A stretch of DNA of 36,687 nucleotides from Streptosporangiales bacterium (GTDB lineage: Bacteria; Actinomycetota; Actinomycetes; Streptosporangiales; WHSR01). Where the stretch lies: the NCBI GenBank assembly GCA_009379995.1, contig WHSR01000058.1, positions 1 through 36,687 on the forward strand, written 5' to 3'. The translations under genes were made by a program, and so were the position numbers. Positions 33,893 to 36,687 of the stretch are shown here, piece by piece. Position 1 is the stretch's first letter. Each line of letters starts with the position of its first letter. The notes beneath the pieces are model-generated. The model did no database searches. It saw only the letters and a list, made by a program, of their open reading frames with translations, and was not told the DNA's origin.

Positions 33893-35367
33893 TGACCGGG
33901 GACAAGGCCGAGGCCAGCTCGGCCCAGGTCGACGCCCCTACGGGGTGGGCCACGAAGCTGGCAGCGCCCGGCGATATGAGCCCGGGCGATATGAGCACGG
34001 CGCACGGCGACGAAATGGCGCCTTGCCTGCCCAAACAGCAAGCCCGATCCGCGGCGTCCCACTGGGGGACGATCGCCGCCCGCGCGCTGCTCCCGGCATG
34101 TGACGCGTTCGGTCTTACCGCCGCGGCGTTGCTGGTGGCGGCCCCCGCCTGGTTCGCGTTTGGGTACACGGCCGCGGTGTTCGTGGCGCTGAACCTCGGC
34201 GGCCGGCACCGGCTCCGGATGTGCCTACGGATGGCCGACGAGCTGCTCCCTCTGGCGGGCTGCGCGGCGTTGCCGCTGCTGGCGCTGTTGCCCTGGGCGG
34301 CTTCTCCCGGCGGGCTGGCCCGGCTCGCCGTGGTGTCCGCGGGGCTGCTGATGGCGGTACGTGCCGGGTCGTACGCCGTCGCGCGGGCCGCTCGCCGACG
34401 CAGGTGGTTGGCCGACCCGGCGCTCATCGTCGGCACGGGCGCCCTCGGCGTCGAGGTGGGCGAGCTGCTTCGGCAGCATCCAGAGTTCGGGGCGCGCCCG
34501 GTCGGTTTCCTCGACGGCCTCCCCCCAGGCCCCGAGTCCTCGTTCCCCCTGCTGGGTGGGCTGCCCGACATGGCCGATGCGGTTTCCCGGCACGGCGTAC
34601 GCCGGATCATCGTGTGCTTCCCCGCCGTCAGCGACGCGGAGCTCGTCACCGTGCTGCGCTCCGGAGGGGCACTGGGCGCGGACGTGTGCGTGGTGCCGCG
34701 CATGTACGAACTGGGCGCCGCCATCCCGGCCAGCAGGGACGAGGTGTGGGGTGTTCCGCTCGTTCCGCTGCGCCGCCGTGACGTCGGCGGCATCGGGCCG
34801 TACGGCCGGCTGACGAAGCGCGCGTTCGACCTCGTCGTCGGCGCGGTACTGCTGCTCGTACTCGCCCCGGTGTTGCTCGTGCTCGCCGCGGTGACGGCGC
34901 GCGGCGGGCGACCGGCGCTGTTTCGGCAGGCACGGGTAACCGCCGGCGGCCGGGTCGTCGAGATCGTGAAGCTACGGACCGCCACCGAGGAAGCCCCCGA
35001 CACGCAGTGGACGGTGCCACCCGAGCGGCTCTCCGCGCTGGCGCGCTGGCTCCGGGCGACGCATCTCGACGAGCTGCCGCAGCTGCTGAACGTCCTCCGC
35101 GGGGAGATGTCCCTGATCGGGCCGCGGCCGGAACGGCCATACTTCGCGTCGCGCTTCGCCGAGGTGATCCCGCGGTACGGCGACCGGCACCGGGTGCGGG
35201 CCGGCATGACCGGATGGGCGCAGGTGAACGGCCTGTACGGGGACACCTCGATCTCCGAACGCGCCCGGTTCGACAACTACTACATCGAGCACTGGTCGCT
35301 GTGGCTGGACCTGGTCATCCTGGCCCGCACGCTCGCCACGGCGCTGATGAGAAGAGAGCGACCGTGA
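33892..35367 (+). CDS. Polyprenyl-phosphate sugar-1-phosphate transferase
   Basis: 491 residues. N-terminal membrane helices (about 60-165) are followed by a CoA-binding-like Rossmann region (LIVGTGALGVEVGELL). The C-terminal Bac_transf catalytic domain (about 305-490) has TKRAFDLVVGAVLLLVLAPV, THLDELPQLLNVLRGEMSLI, GPRPERPYF, and GMTGWAQVNGLYG. This is the WcaJ/CpsE-like architecture that starts a repeat unit by moving a sugar phosphate onto undecaprenyl phosphate. ATG 33892 overlaps the upstream stop. A 15-bp tandem repeat lies near its N-terminal codons. Confidence 0.92.
   Translation: MTGDKAEASSAQVDAPTGWATKLAAPGDMSPGDMSTAHGDEMAPCLPKQQARSAASHWGTIAARALLPACDAFGLTAAALLVAAPAWFAFGYTAAVFVALNLGGRHRLRMCLRMADELLPLAGCAALPLLALLPWAASPGGLARLAVVSAGLLMAVRAGSYAVARAARRRRWLADPALIVGTGALGVEVGELLRQHPEFGARPVGFLDGLPPGPESSFPLLGGLPDMADAVSRHGVRRIIVCFPAVSDAELVTVLRSGGALGADVCVVPRMYELGAAIPASRDEVWGVPLVPLRRRDVGGIGPYGRLTKRAFDLVVGAVLLLVLAPVLLVLAAVTARGGRPALFRQARVTAGGRVVEIVKLRTATEEAPDTQWTVPPERLSALARWLRATHLDELPQLLNVLRGEMSLIGPRPERPYFASRFAEVIPRYGDRHRVRAGMTGWAQVNGLYGDTSISERARFDNYYIEHWSLWLDLVILARTLATALMRRERP
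33971..34000 (+). repeat. 15-bp tandem direct repeat in the sugar transferase gene
   Basis: GCGATATGAGCCCGG (33971-33985) is followed directly by GCGATATGAGCACGG (33986-34000), one difference. It encodes two DMS units (about residues 28-35) in the disordered N-terminus and is in frame, so it probably arose by slippage. It offers two internal ATG codons but no good ribosome-binding site. Confidence 0.8.
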
Positions 35368-36515
35368 GGGTGCTACACGTGATCACCGGCCTAGAGGTGG
35401 GCGGAGCCGAGCTGCAACTCCGGCTGCTGCTCCAGCACACCCGGCACGAGGCCGGGGTGGTGACGCTCTACAACCCAGGAACGGTCGCCGAAATGATCGA
35501 GGCCGACGGCACGCCGGTGCGCGATCTCGGTATGCGGCGCAACACCGAGGTCTCCGCCGTGCTGCGGCTGCGCGACATCATCCGTGCCGGCCGGTACGAT
35601 GTAGTGCACACTCATCTCTACCGCGCCTGCGTCTACGGCCGGATCGCGGCGCGACTGGCTCGTACCCCGGCGGTGGTGGCCACCGAGCACTCCATCGGCG
35701 AGACACACATCGAGCGTCGGCGGATGTCGCCGGGGGTCCGCGCGCTCTACCTGGCCACCGACCTCTGCTCGGACGCGACGATCGCGGTGTCCGACACCGT
35801 GCGCGACCGGCTGGAGAAGTGGGGTGTGCCGGCCAGGAAGATCGTCGTGATCCCCAACGGGCTGGACTTCGACGGTCTCGCCTTCGACCCTGCCGCCCGG
35901 GACCGGACCCGCCGGCAGTTCGGGATCCTGCCCGACGCGTACGTGCTCGGCACTATGGGGCGGCTCGATTCGGCCAAGCGCATCGACCTGACGCTCGAGG
36001 CGGCGGCACCGCTGCTCGACGAGCGGTGCCGGCTGCTGATCGTCGGCCAGGGCGACGACCGAGAAAGACTGGCGGGCCTGGCGAGGACGCTCGGCGTGTC
36101 GGACCACGTGATCTTCGCCGGGTACCAGCCGGACGGCACAGCGATGCTGTGTGCCCTTGACCTGTTCGTCTCGTCCTCCGCCCAGGAGACCTTCGGGCTG
36201 TCGGTGCTGGAGGCGCTGATCAACGGGATTCCCGCGCTCTACACCGCGTGTCCGGCCCTGGACGGCATCCAGACCGACCGGGCCCACGGGGTGCCCGGGG
36301 ACGTGGTCGCGATGCGGGAGGAGATCGGTAAGGAGGTCGCGACCGGGCACCGACCTCGCGAGCCGGTCGGCGCGGTGACCGAGCGGTACGGCATCGAATC
36401 CGTCGCCGCACAGATCGACGACCTGTACGAGCGGCTGCTGAGGCATCGAGGCGGCGGCACGGCGACCCGTACCTCCTCCACCCAAAGGCGTAGCCGCCGT
36501 CGTCCGCGCGGATGA
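35364..36515 (+). CDS. GT4-family glycosyltransferase
   Basis: 383 residues, GT-B fold. N-terminal domain: VLHVITGLEVGGAELQLRLL (acceptor side, 'GG.E' motif) and DVVHTHLYRA. C-terminal nucleotide-sugar domain: VIPNGLDF, LGTMGRLDSAKRIDLTLEAA, RLLIVGQGDDRERL, and the E-x7-E segment AQETFGLSVLEAL (first E = catalytic/base-contact). It would add a sugar to the lipid-linked repeat unit. GTG 35364 shares GTGA with the upstream gene. The C-terminus is basic. The stop overlaps the ATG of the next short frame. Confidence 0.9.
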   Translation: MRVLHVITGLEVGGAELQLRLLLQHTRHEAGVVTLYNPGTVAEMIEADGTPVRDLGMRRNTEVSAVLRLRDIIRAGRYDVVHTHLYRACVYGRIAARLARTPAVVATEHSIGETHIERRRMSPGVRALYLATDLCSDATIAVSDTVRDRLEKWGVPARKIVVIPNGLDFDGLAFDPAARDRTRRQFGILPDAYVLGTMGRLDSAKRIDLTLEAAAPLLDERCRLLIVGQGDDRERLAGLARTLGVSDHVIFAGYQPDGTAMLCALDLFVSSSAQETFGLSVLEALINGIPALYTACPALDGIQTDRAHGVPGDVVAMREEIGKEVATGHRPREPVGAVTERYGIESVAAQIDDLYERLLRHRGGGTATRTSSTQRRSRRRPRG

Positions 36516-36640
36516 ACCGAAGTACGACCGGAATGCCTAGCGTCGGCGGCAGGGCGGGGACGGAGAGGCGAGTCCGCCAGTCCGGCGCCGGAAAGGTTGT
36601 GCGCGCCACCGGAGGCGCGTGCGGAACGGAGTTGGCGTGA
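36512..36640 (+). CDS. Short coupled ORF (42 aa) of unknown function
   Basis: ATG 36512 overlaps the GT4 stop (ATGA), and the frame runs 42 codons, rich in Gly, Arg and Thr, to a TGA at 36638-36640 that overlaps the GTG of the next frame. No family is recognised, and the composition resembles non-coding high-GC sequence. It could serve only to carry ribosomes to the next gene. Confidence 0.3.
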   Translation: MNRSTTGMPSVGGRAGTERRVRQSGAGKVVRATGGACGTELA

Positions 36641-36687
36641 GATCTCTCAAGGGAATTCGACACTTGCTCGCCGCGGGCGCGGCCGTC
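36637..36687 (+). CDS. Start of a possibly exported protein, cut by the right edge
   Basis: GTG 36637, preceded by GGAACGGAG, opens a frame reading VRSLKGIRHLLAAGAAV up to the window end. A basic start followed by a small hydrophobic stretch looks like the beginning of a signal peptide or membrane anchor, as expected for a later gene of a surface-glycan operon. Only 17 codons are visible, so no function is offered. Confidence 0.45.
   Translation, partial: MRSLKGIRHLLAAGAAV

Overview
The window is high-GC DNA with many GTG starts, 4-bp start/stop overlaps and ergothioneine genes, so it comes from an actinomycete (Actinomycetota). I cannot name the genus from the sequence. No rRNA, tRNA, CRISPR array or complete transposon was seen.

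Left part (1-5.7 kb): an eroded integrative element or accessory island. It holds a tyrosine integrase cut off before most of its catalytic residues, a strong tandem palindromic operator, a small ribbon-helix-helix protein, an excisionase-type protein missed by length-limited ORF calling, a frameshifted winged-helix regulator, two small unknown proteins, a Methyltransf_19 methyltransferase, an XRE/TPR regulator, a flavoprotein and a DUF397 fragment.

5.7-13.2 kb: a minus-strand operon of a membrane protein, a quinone-reductase-like MDR, a fused salicylyl-CoA/2-aminobenzoyl-CoA monooxygenase-reductase, a metal-dependent cyclase/formamidase-like hydrolase and a ThDP enzyme. This looks like catabolism of an aromatic acid. 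13.7-20.2 kb: a RamB-type regulator divergent from isocitrate lyase (glyoxylate shunt), a PPOX-fold protein, an MFS transporter, an SDR and a pair of DUF202 membrane proteins. A ~45-bp palindromic repeat occurs once on each side of the 5.7-20.3 kb segment, in opposite orientation.

20.4-30.2 kb: a three-gene ABC-2 exporter on the plus strand faces a minus-strand redox operon, osmC-egtA-egtB-egtC-egtD followed by a frameshifted AI-2E-family transporter. The osmC gene has an in-frame TGA exactly where the family has its peroxidatic cysteine. The frame stays open with conserved family sequence to a stop that overlaps the egtA start, and a SECIS-like hairpin lies 26 nt after the TGA. This is a strong candidate for a selenocysteine-containing OsmC peroxidase coupled to ergothioneine synthesis, and it is the most interesting item here. 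A VOC protein and a WYL regulator lie upstream.

30.4 kb to the end: a tightly overlapping plus-strand surface-polysaccharide operon with a polysaccharide deacetylase, an ATP-grasp ligase, an FAD monooxygenase-like enzyme, a polyprenyl-phosphate sugar transferase, a GT4 glycosyltransferase, a short coupled ORF and the start of a possibly exported protein cut by the window edge.
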